Positions 26,377 to 34,701 of a stretch of 64,000 nucleotides of DNA are shown here, one piece after another; the first letter of the stretch is position 1; each line of letters opens with the position of its first letter. A program made the position numbers and the translations under genes. The stretch lies in the NCBI RefSeq assembly GCF_015694705.1, contig NZ_JADQDR010000008.1:124001-188000 (forward strand). Direction: 5' to 3'. The notes under the pieces are model-generated. The model was given only the letters and a program-made list of their open reading frames with translations, did no database searches and had not been told where the DNA came from. The DNA comes from Pontibacter rufus (GTDB lineage Bacteria; Bacteroidota; Bacteroidia; Cytophagales; Hymenobacteraceae).

Positions 26377-27739
26377 ACGGAATATTGAATTTATCGAGGC
26401 GGCGGTACAGGGCGGCACGGCTTAAGCCCAATGCTTTGGCTACTTTGCTGATGTTGTTGTGGTAAAAGCTCATCGACTTCCTGATCATAGACGCTTCTAT
26501 TTCATCCAGCGTCATGGTGCCAACAGCGGGCAGCGTTTTGTCGCCGGGTTTGGCGGGGCTTTGCTGTGCCTGCGCCTGAAAGTCTTCGGCCTCCAATACT
26601 TCCCGTTCGGCTACCAAGACGGTGCGCTCGACCAGGTTTTTCAGCTCGCGGATATTGCCCGGCAGTTGCAGTTCGCTCAGCCACTGCAGCGCCCGCGGAC
26701 TTACCTGTAGATCAGGACGGTTATAGGTTTTTTTCAGGTTGTTAACAAAATACTGCACCAGCAGTGGCACATCGTCGGGGCGCTCGCGCAGGGCCGGCAG
26801 CTTTATTTTGATAAGGTTGATGCGGTAGTATAAGTCTTCCCGAAAGCGGCCCTCTTCTACCAACTGCGACAGATCTTTGTTGGTGGCGCACACCACGCGA
26901 ATGTCCAGTTTGCGGGAACGGCTGTCGCCGAGCACTTCGTAGGTGCGGTCCTGCAGCACGCGCAGCAGCTTTACCTGGCTGTTGAGGTCCAGTTCGCCAA
27001 TCTCATCCAGGAAAATAGTGCCTTTGTTGGCCATCTCGAAACGGCCCACGCGATCGGCTTTGGCATCAGTAAAAGCGCCGCGCTTGTGTCCGAACATTTC
27101 ACTCTCAAATAAACTTGCGGAAATACCGCCCAGGTTTACTTTTACAAAGGGTTGCGCTTTGCGACTGCTGTTACGGTGCACAGCCTCGGCAATCAGCTCT
27201 TTGCCTGTCCCGCTCTCGCCCTCAATTAAAACCGACGCGTCGGTTGGGGCAATCTGGCTTATTTTTTTGAGGATCTGCAGCAACTGCGGGTTGTTGCCAA
27301 CTATATTGCTGAAATCGTACTGCTGGTCCAGCTTCCGCCGCGTGAGCGATTCATCAGAACTTATACTTTGCTGCGACAGGCTGAGGGCAGTGCGTACCGA
27401 CTGCAGCAGGTACTCGTTGCTCCAGGGCTTGGTAATAAAATCGGCAGCGCCCAGGCGCATTCCTTCCACTGCCAAACTAATAGAGCCCCAGCCGGTGATA
27501 AGTATAACAGGAACCTGGGGATATAATTTTTTGAACTGCTCCAGCAGTTGCAACCCGTCGTGGCCGGTGGTGTCGATGGAAAAGTTCATGTCCATCAGCA
27601 CGAGCTGGAGCGGGTATAATTGTGCCAGCTCCAAGGCTTCTTTGGGTGTAGCCGCCTCTTTGGTTTTAAAAGCATGCTGCTTCAGCAAAAGGCTGAGAGA
27701 AGCGCGTATGGCGATATCGTCGTCTATGATTAAGATCAT
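26360..27739 (-). CDS. Sigma-54-dependent response regulator (NtrC family)
   Basis: 459 residues. A receiver domain (1-120) has phospho-acceptor D50 in LMDMNFS and K104 in FITKPW. The AAA+ sigma-54 activation domain (about 143-375) has Walker A GESGTGK at 174-180, Walker B FLDEIGE, and arginine-finger-region sequences. The GAFTGA loop that touches sigma-54 reads GAFTDA at 221-226. The C-terminus is a Fis-type helix-turn-helix (NNISKVAKALGLSRAALYRR). It activates sigma-54 promoters after phosphorylation by the coupled kinase. A sigma-54-like promoter lies before hlyD in the same cluster. Confidence 0.94.
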   Translation of the reverse strand: MILIIDDDIAIRASLSLLLKQHAFKTKEAATPKEALELAQLYPLQLVLMDMNFSIDTTGHDGLQLLEQFKKLYPQVPVILITGWGSISLAVEGMRLGAADFITKPWSNEYLLQSVRTALSLSQQSISSDESLTRRKLDQQYDFSNIVGNNPQLLQILKKISQIAPTDASVLIEGESGTGKELIAEAVHRNSSRKAQPFVKVNLGGISASLFESEMFGHKRGAFTDAKADRVGRFEMANKGTIFLDEIGELDLNSQVKLLRVLQDRTYEVLGDSRSRKLDIRVVCATNKDLSQLVEEGRFREDLYYRINLIKIKLPALRERPDDVPLLVQYFVNNLKKTYNRPDLQVSPRALQWLSELQLPGNIRELKNLVERTVLVAEREVLEAEDFQAQAQQSPAKPGDKTLPAVGTMTLDEIEASMIRKSMSFYHNNISKVAKALGLSRAALYRRLDKFNIPYEPAD

Positions 27740-27806
27740 GCGGGGCAGGATTCAGGTATAAATATAGCTGATTTGCAGGAAGTATAAATCGGTAAGTTAA
27801 AAGTAT

Positions 27807-27838
27807 AAACCCGGCAGGTTTTAAAACCTACCGGGTTT
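27807..27838 (-). terminator. Hairpin terminator after the ABC permease operon
   Basis: AAACCCGGCAGGTTTT pairs with AAAACCTACCGGGTTT (one mismatch, no spare loop bases). On the minus strand it is followed by TTTATACTTTT. It closes the permease operon ending at 27849. The same CCCGGCAGGTTT core recurs near 57610, so it also looks like a dispersed repeat. Confidence 0.75.
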
Positions 27839-27848
27839 GGAGCACCGC

Positions 27849-29030
27849 CTACTCCTCGTGCAGCGCTGTAGCCGGCTGTATGGCTGCAGCTTGTCTGCTA
27901 GGGTAAAGGGCGCAGATGGTTGTGAGCAGGTAGATCAGCACGACGGCTCCAATCAGGGCGATCAGGTATACTTCCGACTCTACCTGGAAGACCTGCAGTA
28001 ACGGAAACTGCACCGCAAACAGCACGCCAAGCAGCAACCCAAACGTGGCCAGCACCAGTACTTCACCGATGAACTGGCGGTAGATCTGAATGGAGGCTGC
28101 CCCAAGGGCGCGGCGCAAACCAATTTCGCTATTCCGGCGGCTGATATTGTACCAAAGCACTCCGAACAGACCTAAGGCTACATTGAAGATTAGGAAGCCA
28201 CAGATCAGCCCCAACGCCAGCATAGGTATCAGCGTCAGTTTGGCTTTATTCTGGCGCATCTTTTCCAATGTGGATACTTCTATTGTCCAGCTTTTTGCAA
28301 TGCCGGAGAGTTGCCGCACCATCTTTTCTTCGAAGCTAATACCCGTACCTGGTTTAACGCGGATCAGGAGCTCGTTACGGAAGTCGTTTTTGTTCTTTTG
28401 CAGGTTGATGCGCGTGAAGAAGGCTGGTTCTTCCGCCGCGTACTCACTGTAGCCCCGGTAATGATCTACTACGCCCACCACCTCATAGCTGACAGAATCG
28501 TTTTTGGGCAAGCGCTTGCCAAGCGGGTTTGTTTCTCCAAAAAGCTGCTTTTGCATAACGCTGTTGATAACGATGGGTTCGAACCGGGAGGCATCGTCCT
28601 GTGAGCCGAACCAACGGCCCTGGCTTACCTGCAGTTGCATTACGGCTTTAAAATCATCCTGCACCTCATATTCGTCTGCCTCCACGTCTTTTACGTTGCC
28701 ATAAGACATATGATTCCGCATCTGGCTGAAAGAAAAAGGTGCGTTGCTGCTGGTTAAGGAAGCATGTTCGACTTCCGGAAATGCCCGGACACGCTGCAGT
28801 ACCTGTTCCAGCTGAACCCGGTTTTGGGCAGTGGAATCGGTGTTTGGCCGCATCGTCAGCAGCCATACGTTCTCATGCTGAAAGCCTAGCGGCCTGGAAT
28901 AATTGCGCACATTGTACACAATAAAGCTCAGAACACCGAACAGCACCAGGAAGCAGAAAAAAATCTCCGTAATCAGCAGAAAGTTGCTCTTCTTCCGGTT
29001 CCAAATTAATTTAAACAGATGGCGTATCAT
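27849..29030 (-). CDS. MacB/FtsX-type ABC transporter permease
   Basis: 393 residues. One transmembrane helix near the N-terminus (about 18-40, LITEIFFCFLVLFGVLSFIV) is followed by a large periplasmic MacB_PCD domain (about 45-265) and three helices in the FtsX domain (about 272-385), with the typical SRRNSEIGLRRALGA motif between the first two. These permeases transmit ATP-driven conformational change to periplasmic partners. The start codon overlaps the stop of the upstream permease (4-nt overlap at 29027-29030). With the second permease and ATPase it would form a heteromeric transporter coupled to the HlyD and TolC proteins encoded upstream. Confidence 0.9.
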   Translation of the reverse strand: MIRHLFKLIWNRKKSNFLLITEIFFCFLVLFGVLSFIVYNVRNYSRPLGFQHENVWLLTMRPNTDSTAQNRVQLEQVLQRVRAFPEVEHASLTSSNAPFSFSQMRNHMSYGNVKDVEADEYEVQDDFKAVMQLQVSQGRWFGSQDDASRFEPIVINSVMQKQLFGETNPLGKRLPKNDSVSYEVVGVVDHYRGYSEYAAEEPAFFTRINLQKNKNDFRNELLIRVKPGTGISFEEKMVRQLSGIAKSWTIEVSTLEKMRQNKAKLTLIPMLALGLICGFLIFNVALGLFGVLWYNISRRNSEIGLRRALGAASIQIYRQFIGEVLVLATFGLLLGVLFAVQFPLLQVFQVESEVYLIALIGAVVLIYLLTTICALYPSRQAAAIQPATALHEE

Positions 29031-30268
29031 TGTGAACCTCCTTTCAGTGCCTCAACGGCATGTAAGCGTGACATTTTAAAAGCAGGGTAAACCCCCGAAA
29101 TCAATCCAAAAACAAGGCAAAGCAGCAGGCCCAGCGCAAAAACGCGCAGGTTCAGGCCCAAATTGGCGTATACAATGAGCCCGCTGTCGTTGATGAGCCA
29201 CAGCACTCCCGCCGACAGCACAAAGCCCAGTAAGCCGCCAAGTAGTGTCAGGAAGATGTTCTCAACAAGGAATTGCCCGATAATGGTGGTGGAGGACGCT
29301 CCGAACGCCTTGCGCACCCCGATCTCGGATGAGCGCTCCATAATCCGGCTGATGTTGATGTTGACCAGGTTAATGGCAGGAAGCAGCATGAACAGAAATG
29401 CAACTGCGGTTAACAGACCATACAGGATGCCCACGCCCGGCTCTTTTCCATTTCCCAGAAAGGTGCGGGCCATACCTTCCAGAAAAGTGTCGGGAAAGGA
29501 GTAAAGCTTCGTGCTTTTTTCAGGCTGCTGCCCCTCCACCTGCTGCAACATAGCGGCGTATTCCGCCTTAATTTGGGGGACGTCCGATGCTTTGGCTGCC
29601 TTGATGGTGGCGAAGTAAGTGCCTCGCAGCCCGGGAGCATGAAAGTCCTGGCTTTTTAGCGTGATGGGTACCCACACATCGGCATAAGAGTGCAGGCGCA
29701 GCACCGGCACGTCTTCCACCACGCCCACTACTTTATACTTTACCTGGTCAACTTCTATGTACTTTCCAACGGCGTGCCCGGCACCGAAGTACTGTTTCCG
29801 GGTATTTTCGTTGATCACTGCCACGCGATTGGCGCTTTGCACATCCTGCCGGGTAAAGGCACTGCCTTCCAGAAAGTTGAAGTCCAGAATGTCCCAGAAC
29901 TCCCTATCGGTATACTTGATGTCGAGCGCCAGTTTTCGGCTATCAATATAGCTATTCACCTGAAAAAACATCGAATTGATAGAGACTTTCTCAGGCGTTT
30001 TCAGCGTGCGGACATAGTTGTTGAGAAAGTGATAGCTGGGCGGGCCGCTGGACGAGAAGCCGCCATCGTGTTGCTCCCGCATCATGTTCACGAAGAGCAA
30101 CCTATCGGTTTCCTGCTCAGGCATTTGCGGACCGAAGGCATGGTCGAAGAGGGAGGTAGCCACCACCAGCACCATCAGCGTAAAGCTGATGCCGAAGAGA
30201 CTGATGAAGGTAAAAAACTTGCGCCGCAGGAGCACCTTCCACGCGATTTTGAGATAGTTCTTCAGCAT
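29027..30268 (-). CDS. MacB/FtsX-type ABC transporter permease
   Basis: 413 residues. It has the same layout as its neighbour: an N-terminal helix (about 17-37, FFTFISLFGISFTLMVLVVA), a periplasmic domain (about 45-285) and three C-terminal helices with RIMERSSEIGVRKAFGASST between the first two and VYPAFKMSRLHAVEALKG at the end. It starts 2 bp after the ATPase gene and overlaps the next permease gene by 4 nt. Two different permeases beside one ATPase suggest a heterodimeric membrane part. Confidence 0.9.
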   Translation of the reverse strand: MLKNYLKIAWKVLLRRKFFTFISLFGISFTLMVLVVATSLFDHAFGPQMPEQETDRLLFVNMMREQHDGGFSSSGPPSYHFLNNYVRTLKTPEKVSINSMFFQVNSYIDSRKLALDIKYTDREFWDILDFNFLEGSAFTRQDVQSANRVAVINENTRKQYFGAGHAVGKYIEVDQVKYKVVGVVEDVPVLRLHSYADVWVPITLKSQDFHAPGLRGTYFATIKAAKASDVPQIKAEYAAMLQQVEGQQPEKSTKLYSFPDTFLEGMARTFLGNGKEPGVGILYGLLTAVAFLFMLLPAINLVNINISRIMERSSEIGVRKAFGASSTTIIGQFLVENIFLTLLGGLLGFVLSAGVLWLINDSGLIVYANLGLNLRVFALGLLLCLVFGLISGVYPAFKMSRLHAVEALKGGSQ

Positions 30269-30270
30269 GG

Positions 30271-30969
30271 CTATACTTTTTGAAATTCGTGAATCTTCGC
30301 ATCCGACACCTGCTGCCCGTCGAAGAAGCGCACCAGTCGCTCGGTTTTCAGGGCCATGTTCTCGTCGTGTGTTACCATCACTATGGTGGTGCCGTCCTGC
30401 CGGTTCAGGTTGAGGAGGATGTGCATCACTTCCTCGCCCATTACCGAGTCCAGGTTACCAGTGGGTTCGTCGGCCAGTATAATTTCCGGCTGCCCGATAA
30501 GGGCGCGGGCAATGGCCACACGCTGCCGCTGGCCGCCCGAGAGTTGGTTCGGATAATGCCTGGTGCGGGCACTAAGGCCAACCTTTTCCAATGCTATCTT
30601 AGCCCGGCGGCTGCGCTCCGTGCCAGAAACACCTTTGCGGTAGAGGAGGGGTAGCTCTACATTGTCCAGCACACTCAGGTCGTTCACCAGGTGGTAGCTC
30701 TGGAAAACAAAGCCTATTTTTTCGTTGCGGAGGTGTGCCAGCTCTTTGTCTTTGTAGCTTTTGATGGGCTGCCCGTTGATTTCCACGATGCCTTTGCTGG
30801 GCACATCCAGCAGTCCCATAATGTTGAGCAGCGTACTTTTGCCGCAACCCGACGGGCCCATCACAGAGAGAAACTCCCCTTTCGGAACTGTCAGGTTTAC
30901 GTGCTGCAGGGCCACCGTCTCAATGGTTTTGGTTTGGTAGACCTTCTCGATGTTTGATAGCGTGATCAT
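30271..30969 (-). CDS. ABC transporter ATP-binding protein (MacB/LolD type)
   Basis: 232 residues, a complete nucleotide-binding domain: Walker A GPSGCGKST (38-46), Q-loop around FVFQSYHL (87-94), signature LSGGQ (142-146), Walker B IILADEP (162-168) and the switch His in MVTHDE. Its closest families are the LolD/MacB/YknY ATPases, which power mechanotransmission rather than substrate passage through the membrane. It is the first gene of an operon with the two permeases. Confidence 0.94.
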   Translation of the reverse strand: MITLSNIEKVYQTKTIETVALQHVNLTVPKGEFLSVMGPSGCGKSTLLNIMGLLDVPSKGIVEINGQPIKSYKDKELAHLRNEKIGFVFQSYHLVNDLSVLDNVELPLLYRKGVSGTERSRRAKIALEKVGLSARTRHYPNQLSGGQRQRVAIARALIGQPEIILADEPTGNLDSVMGEEVMHILLNLNRQDGTTIVMVTHDENMALKTERLVRFFDGQQVSDAKIHEFQKV

Positions 30970-31487
30970 AGTTTTAAGGTATGGTTTTTTTGATGATTTC
31001 TTAATTTGGGCCCGTGTTCCTCTGTTTGTCTTTTAATTAATTTTATCATTTCGGGCCATTGCGAGAGATCTATTGCAGTAGCTGCTGTTCGTAATCTTTG
31101 TTATACTTTGTAGCTGTTGTTCATCCTCTGTTTTATACTTGTCCTGTTTCACCTTTTATTCGGAGCCCTCAAGGCCGGGAGGCCTCGTCCTTGGGTTGAG
31201 CGCGGCGGCGTGAACCTGCGCTGGAGCGCTGCCGCATCCGCGGCACCGGAACACACCAAGGCGCTCAACCCAAGGACTGGAACTATTTCCAGTAGCTCCT
31301 GCCTTCCGCTATGCCCCTGTTCTTTATTAATGCTCGCAATTTTGTCATCTTGGAAAGATCTTGGTATAAAGGAGGTTAAACTTATGCTATGGTACATCAA
31401 CCATTCCCTTTAACTTCAGCCATGTTCCCCTACTCTGAGCGGCAGGGATGTTTGGACCCGGTGCTGCTAAAATTAATCTCTTGTTCT
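30970..31487. other. 518-bp gap with remnants of dispersed repeats
   Basis: No gene is supported. It holds the promoter of the ABC operon, an inverted-repeat element (31187-31277), a fragment at about 31043-31079 (ATTTCGGGCC...GAGAGATCTATTGCAG), and a fragment at 31341-31363 containing TTTGTCATCTTGGAAAG, similar to the arm of the element at 63281. It looks like a site where small elements accumulated. Confidence 0.55.
31187..31277. repeat. 91-bp inverted-repeat element
   Basis: Perfect 17-bp arms, GTCCTTGGGTTGAGCGC (31187-31203) and its complement (31261-31277), enclose 57 bp that is itself rich in small hairpins (CTGGAGCGCTG, GCCGCATCCGCGGC). It is much more GC-rich than the flanks. No gene is present. 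It is probably a dispersed intergenic element. Confidence 0.65.
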
Positions 31488-32966
31488 TCATCTCTCCTCC
31501 TCCATGTCCTGCAACGCGGTTTGTTTTTCAAAATCGTAGAGCGTGAGCTGGCGCAGGCTGAAGTGGGCGGTCCAGAACTCGCTGAGCGCGGCAATGTAGG
31601 CCCGTCGTGCCTGGTCTTTCTCAGCTAAAGCAATGTTTAAATCCGTGATGCTGATGCGGCCGATAACGAAGGTGTTTTTGGCAATTTCGTACCGTTGCTG
31701 TGCTATCTCGTCTGTCTCGGCGGTAGTTTGTATTCTGGCTTTCAGGGTGTTGTACCGGTTTACCTGCGTGAGAACCTGCTGCTCAAAGCTGGCTTCCTCC
31801 TGGCTCAACTTATATTGCACCAGCTGTTGGTTCAGCTCCGCAATTTTATAGATAGAGCGCTGCCGCCCCCAGTCCAGCACCGGCATGCTAAAGCCCAGAC
31901 GGACGCCCTGCTGGTTATCAGGCTGGTTGTAAATGTCGGTCCAGGTGGCGCCGCGGTTGGTGAGGCCGAAGGTGGCGTAGAGGCTGGCATTTAGCCCGTT
32001 GTCGCCTTTGGCTTTGGCTACCAGGCTTTCTGCCTCCAGCATCCGCCGGCGGAAGTTTATACTTTCCTTCCGGTTTTTGCGTGCTTGTTCCAGCGCCAGC
32101 TGAGCTGCAACGATGGTGGCAGGTATAACTTCGGGAACATCCAGTTGCAGCTGCGCGCTGTCTTCCAGGCCTGTAAATGTTTTCAGGGCGAGGCCGGCGG
32201 TTTGCTCGTCCAGGGTAGCCTGTGCCAAAGCCAAATCTGCATTAAGCACCGCCAGGCGGAGCTGCAGCAAATCGTTTTTAGAGAGCCTGCCCAGGTTATA
32301 CTTCTCCTGTGCAATCTGGTAAAGGGTATCGTTGTTGGCTAAGTTTTTGGCGGCTATACTTTGATTTACCTGTGCCAGCAGCAGATCGAAGTATAATTCG
32401 GTAGCGTCCACAGCTATACTTTCGCGCTCCTCCAGGTATTTGCGCTGCGATTCCTCATACTTTAAGGGCTCAATCTTTTTAGACCAAGCCAGGCCATTGT
32501 AGGCAAAGAGCGGCTGCTGCAGGCCGATGATGGCCGGGTTGCCGTTGTAGCGGGTCTGGTTGCGGTCAAAGTCATCGAAGCGCTGCATCAGCGAAGTTAC
32601 GAAAATAGTGCCGCCCGTCGGTCCGACAGCCTGGCTCAGCGTGAGGCCAAGTTCTGCGTTGTTGATGGATACCGGTCGGAATTCCAGTGTACCATCCGGC
32701 TGGGTAACAGGCGTAATGGAGCGGCTGAAATCGGGCAAAACACCTTCCAGGCTCAGCTGCGGCTTGTAATCAGACTTAAAGCTGCGCCACTGCCAGTAGC
32801 TGGTTTCGCGGGTAGTCTGGGCCTGCTTTGCCACCGCCGATTGCTCCTGCGCCAGCGCAATTATCTCCTGCAGGCGCAGTTGTCGTGTTGCAGGCTGGGC
32901 TATACCTGGGGCGCAGCGCAGCAGCAGACACATAAACAGCAAACAAGGCAGGAACAACTTTTTCAT
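31488..32966 (-). CDS. TolC-family outer-membrane efflux protein
   Basis: 492 residues with a signal peptide (1-23, ending PGIAQ). The body has the two OEP repeats of TolC: long alpha-helical coiled-coil segments (for example IALAQEQSAVAKQAQTTRET and EQARKNRKESINFRRRMLEA) alternating with short beta segments. It forms the outer-membrane channel of tripartite pumps and type I systems. It lies 61 bp downstream of the HlyD-type adaptor gene, so the pair is co-transcribed; the MacB-like ABC genes follow after a repeat-filled gap. Confidence 0.92.
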   Translation of the reverse strand: MKKLFLPCLLFMCLLLRCAPGIAQPATRQLRLQEIIALAQEQSAVAKQAQTTRETSYWQWRSFKSDYKPQLSLEGVLPDFSRSITPVTQPDGTLEFRPVSINNAELGLTLSQAVGPTGGTIFVTSLMQRFDDFDRNQTRYNGNPAIIGLQQPLFAYNGLAWSKKIEPLKYEESQRKYLEERESIAVDATELYFDLLLAQVNQSIAAKNLANNDTLYQIAQEKYNLGRLSKNDLLQLRLAVLNADLALAQATLDEQTAGLALKTFTGLEDSAQLQLDVPEVIPATIVAAQLALEQARKNRKESINFRRRMLEAESLVAKAKGDNGLNASLYATFGLTNRGATWTDIYNQPDNQQGVRLGFSMPVLDWGRQRSIYKIAELNQQLVQYKLSQEEASFEQQVLTQVNRYNTLKARIQTTAETDEIAQQRYEIAKNTFVIGRISITDLNIALAEKDQARRAYIAALSEFWTAHFSLRQLTLYDFEKQTALQDMEEER

Positions 32967-33027
32967 GGGTTTATACTTTAGCGTATCACTTCTTTATCGT
33001 ATCACGTGCTACAGGATTCGATAATAT

Positions 33028-34272
33028 CTACTTCAAATCTACCTTTGGCATGTGCGCATAATCCTGCATATCCGAAATAACTACTTCGTCGCCGGGCTGG
33101 ACGCCGTTTTCCAGCTCTACATAATCCGTGTTGCTTACGCCCACCTGTGCCGGCACGCGCACCAGCTCATCCTGCCGCACGATAAAAACCTGGTTGTTGG
33201 TGTTACCGCTAAAGTATGGGCCGTTCTTCACGCGAAGCGTGTTGGGTTTGGTGGCGGTGGTCACGTATACATCCACGCGCAGGTTGGGGCGAAGCAGTTG
33301 GTTATTATCTTCATCCAGCGCCACGTAAAAAGTGATGGTACCGTTTGTAACCGTTGGATCTACTGTGATAATGGTGCCGCTAAGGTCGGTTTCGTTGATG
33401 CGTACAGTTGCCTGTGCGCCAGTTTGCAGCTGTCCGGCAAAAGCATCCGACATGACGGCCTGTACTTTGTAGCTGCTCAGATCGGCAAGGCGGGCGATCA
33501 CGTCGCCGGCATTCACGTTGCTGCCTGTTTCGCTGTTTACCCACGTAATCACGCCCGGGCGATCAGCCCGCACCTCCGCCTGTTCCATTTTGCGCTCCAG
33601 TTCTTCAATCGAGCGGCTTTGTATCGCCATGGTAAAGCGTAGTTCCTGTTCATCAGCTTTCAGCAACTGGCGTTCGGTGGTCATGTCCTGCTCTATCTGT
33701 GCGAGTTCCTGCTGCGCTATTTTTAGGTTTAGTTCCGCCTGTTTTACCCGTTCCTGCGTGCCGCCGCCAATTTTCAGCAGGTATTGTTCATCTCCTAACT
33801 GCGCCTGCAGGCTCTTTACCTGCATGCGTTTGATGGCCAGCTCAGAGATTAATGCGTTAAGCTTTTTTTGTAGCTGCAGGCGGAGCTGCACCCGCTTGTG
33901 CTCGTTCAGCTCCGCTTCGTCTTTCAATTTCTCGTAAGCCAGCTGGGTAAAAGCCTTGTCGAGGAGCAGAATCTGATCACCTGTTTGCACCTTGTCGCCG
34001 GTATGGTGTACTACCTGCTCAATGCGCGCCTGTATCGGGCTGGTTATTGCCAGCTCATGCTCCGGCACTACCACGCCGCTCGCTGTTAGGGTGGCCGCTA
34101 CAGGTCCGCGCTCTACCTCCGCTGTTCTTATCTCAGCGCGGCTCAGGCTGGGCGTGATAAGTCTTTTGAACCCAAACACGGCAACTGCAATCAGCACCAG
34201 GATTATGCCTGTCTGCCAGATGCGTTTTCTCTTGTGGGCTTGTTTAGCTGAGGCTGAAAGTTCGCGATCCAT
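33028..34272 (-). CDS. HlyD/MacA-type periplasmic adaptor protein
   Basis: 414 residues. One N-terminal transmembrane anchor (about 19-36, IWQTGIILVLIAVAVFGF) is followed by a split biotinyl-lipoyl domain (LTASGVVVPEHELAITSPIQ and VITWVNSETGSNVNAGDVI), a long coiled-coil hairpin (about 115-235) and a beta-barrel/membrane-proximal domain. It links an inner-membrane transporter to TolC. It is the first gene of the cluster; a sigma-54-like promoter lies 33-48 bp upstream. The natural partner is the MacB-like ABC transporter in the same cluster. Confidence 0.92.
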   Translation of the reverse strand: MDRELSASAKQAHKRKRIWQTGIILVLIAVAVFGFKRLITPSLSRAEIRTAEVERGPVAATLTASGVVVPEHELAITSPIQARIEQVVHHTGDKVQTGDQILLLDKAFTQLAYEKLKDEAELNEHKRVQLRLQLQKKLNALISELAIKRMQVKSLQAQLGDEQYLLKIGGGTQERVKQAELNLKIAQQELAQIEQDMTTERQLLKADEQELRFTMAIQSRSIEELERKMEQAEVRADRPGVITWVNSETGSNVNAGDVIARLADLSSYKVQAVMSDAFAGQLQTGAQATVRINETDLSGTIITVDPTVTNGTITFYVALDEDNNQLLRPNLRVDVYVTTATKPNTLRVKNGPYFSGNTNNQVFIVRQDELVRVPAQVGVSNTDYVELENGVQPGDEVVISDMQDYAHMPKVDLK

Positions 34273-34304
34273 GGTATTATTTTATACTCATTCAGACCTA
34301 TAAA

Positions 34305-34320
34305 GCCAATTTGTATGCCA
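34305..34320 (-). promoter_or_regulatory. Candidate sigma-54 promoter of the hlyD-tolC operon
   Basis: The minus strand reads TGGCATACAAATTGGC, close to the sigma-54 consensus TGGCAYR-N4-TTGCW; the -24 half is intact. The -12 half reads TTGG, or TTGGC with one extra spacer base. Transcription would start near 34294, about 22 nt before the ATG. An NtrC-type activator is encoded in the same cluster. Confidence 0.5.
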
Positions 34321-34385
34321 TTATGATAAATAATTGAAAGTCAGTAATTTAATCTTATATTATTGGATTTTCAGGCCTGAATAAG

Positions 34386-34401
34386 TGTTCAGAAATGAAC
34401 A
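34386..34401. promoter_or_regulatory. Candidate activator-binding palindrome upstream of hlyD
   Basis: TGTTCA-GAAA-TGAACA is a perfect 6-bp inverted repeat with a 4-bp spacer. It is centred about 100 bp upstream of the inferred sigma-54 start site, the typical distance for an NtrC-family enhancer site. Confidence 0.45.
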
Positions 34402-34512
34402 GTGTGTGCGGTTTCAGGAGGATGATTATGGAGGCTGCGAAAAGTTTTTCTTTAACAGCAAAGCCATACTTTAAGCCCACTCCTGGTAAAGTATGGGAGT
34501 AAGGATAGCATT

Positions 34513-34563
34513 AAACCGCACAGGTGCCAGCAAAGTATAGGTTTGCTGACACCTGTGCGGTTT
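34513..34563 (-). terminator. Large hairpin after the GT2 gene cluster
   Basis: Arms of 22 bp (34513-34534 and 34542-34563) starting AAACCGCACAGGTG, with one mismatch and a 7-nt loop (GTATAGG). It lies beyond the end of the minus-strand glycosyltransferase gene and before the efflux promoter. The U-run is short. A second small inverted repeat, CCATACTTTA / TAAAGTATGG, lies next to it at 34464-34496. Confidence 0.6.
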
Positions 34564-34701
34564 CTACTTACTATGGACTGGAGGCCTCGCCCGGATTCGG
34601 TATTGCTGCTGGTGCGCTCTGAGCATGTATAACTGCAGGCGTTTACGGCCGAAAAGGCTTCAGGCAGGCGTATCGGATAATGTGCCTTTGCGCTGATGTG
34701 G

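Noticed and set aside
30970..31110. Sigma-54 promoter for the ABC ATPase gene
   Set aside because: No TGGC and TTGC pair with correct spacing was found on the minus strand; only the hlyD upstream region has one.
34464..34496. CCATACTTTA/TAAAGTATGG inverted repeat as an operator of the efflux operon
   Set aside because: It lies farther from the promoter than the TGTTCA palindrome and beside a terminator hairpin; its core is also related to the common TATACTT motif, so it may be chance.
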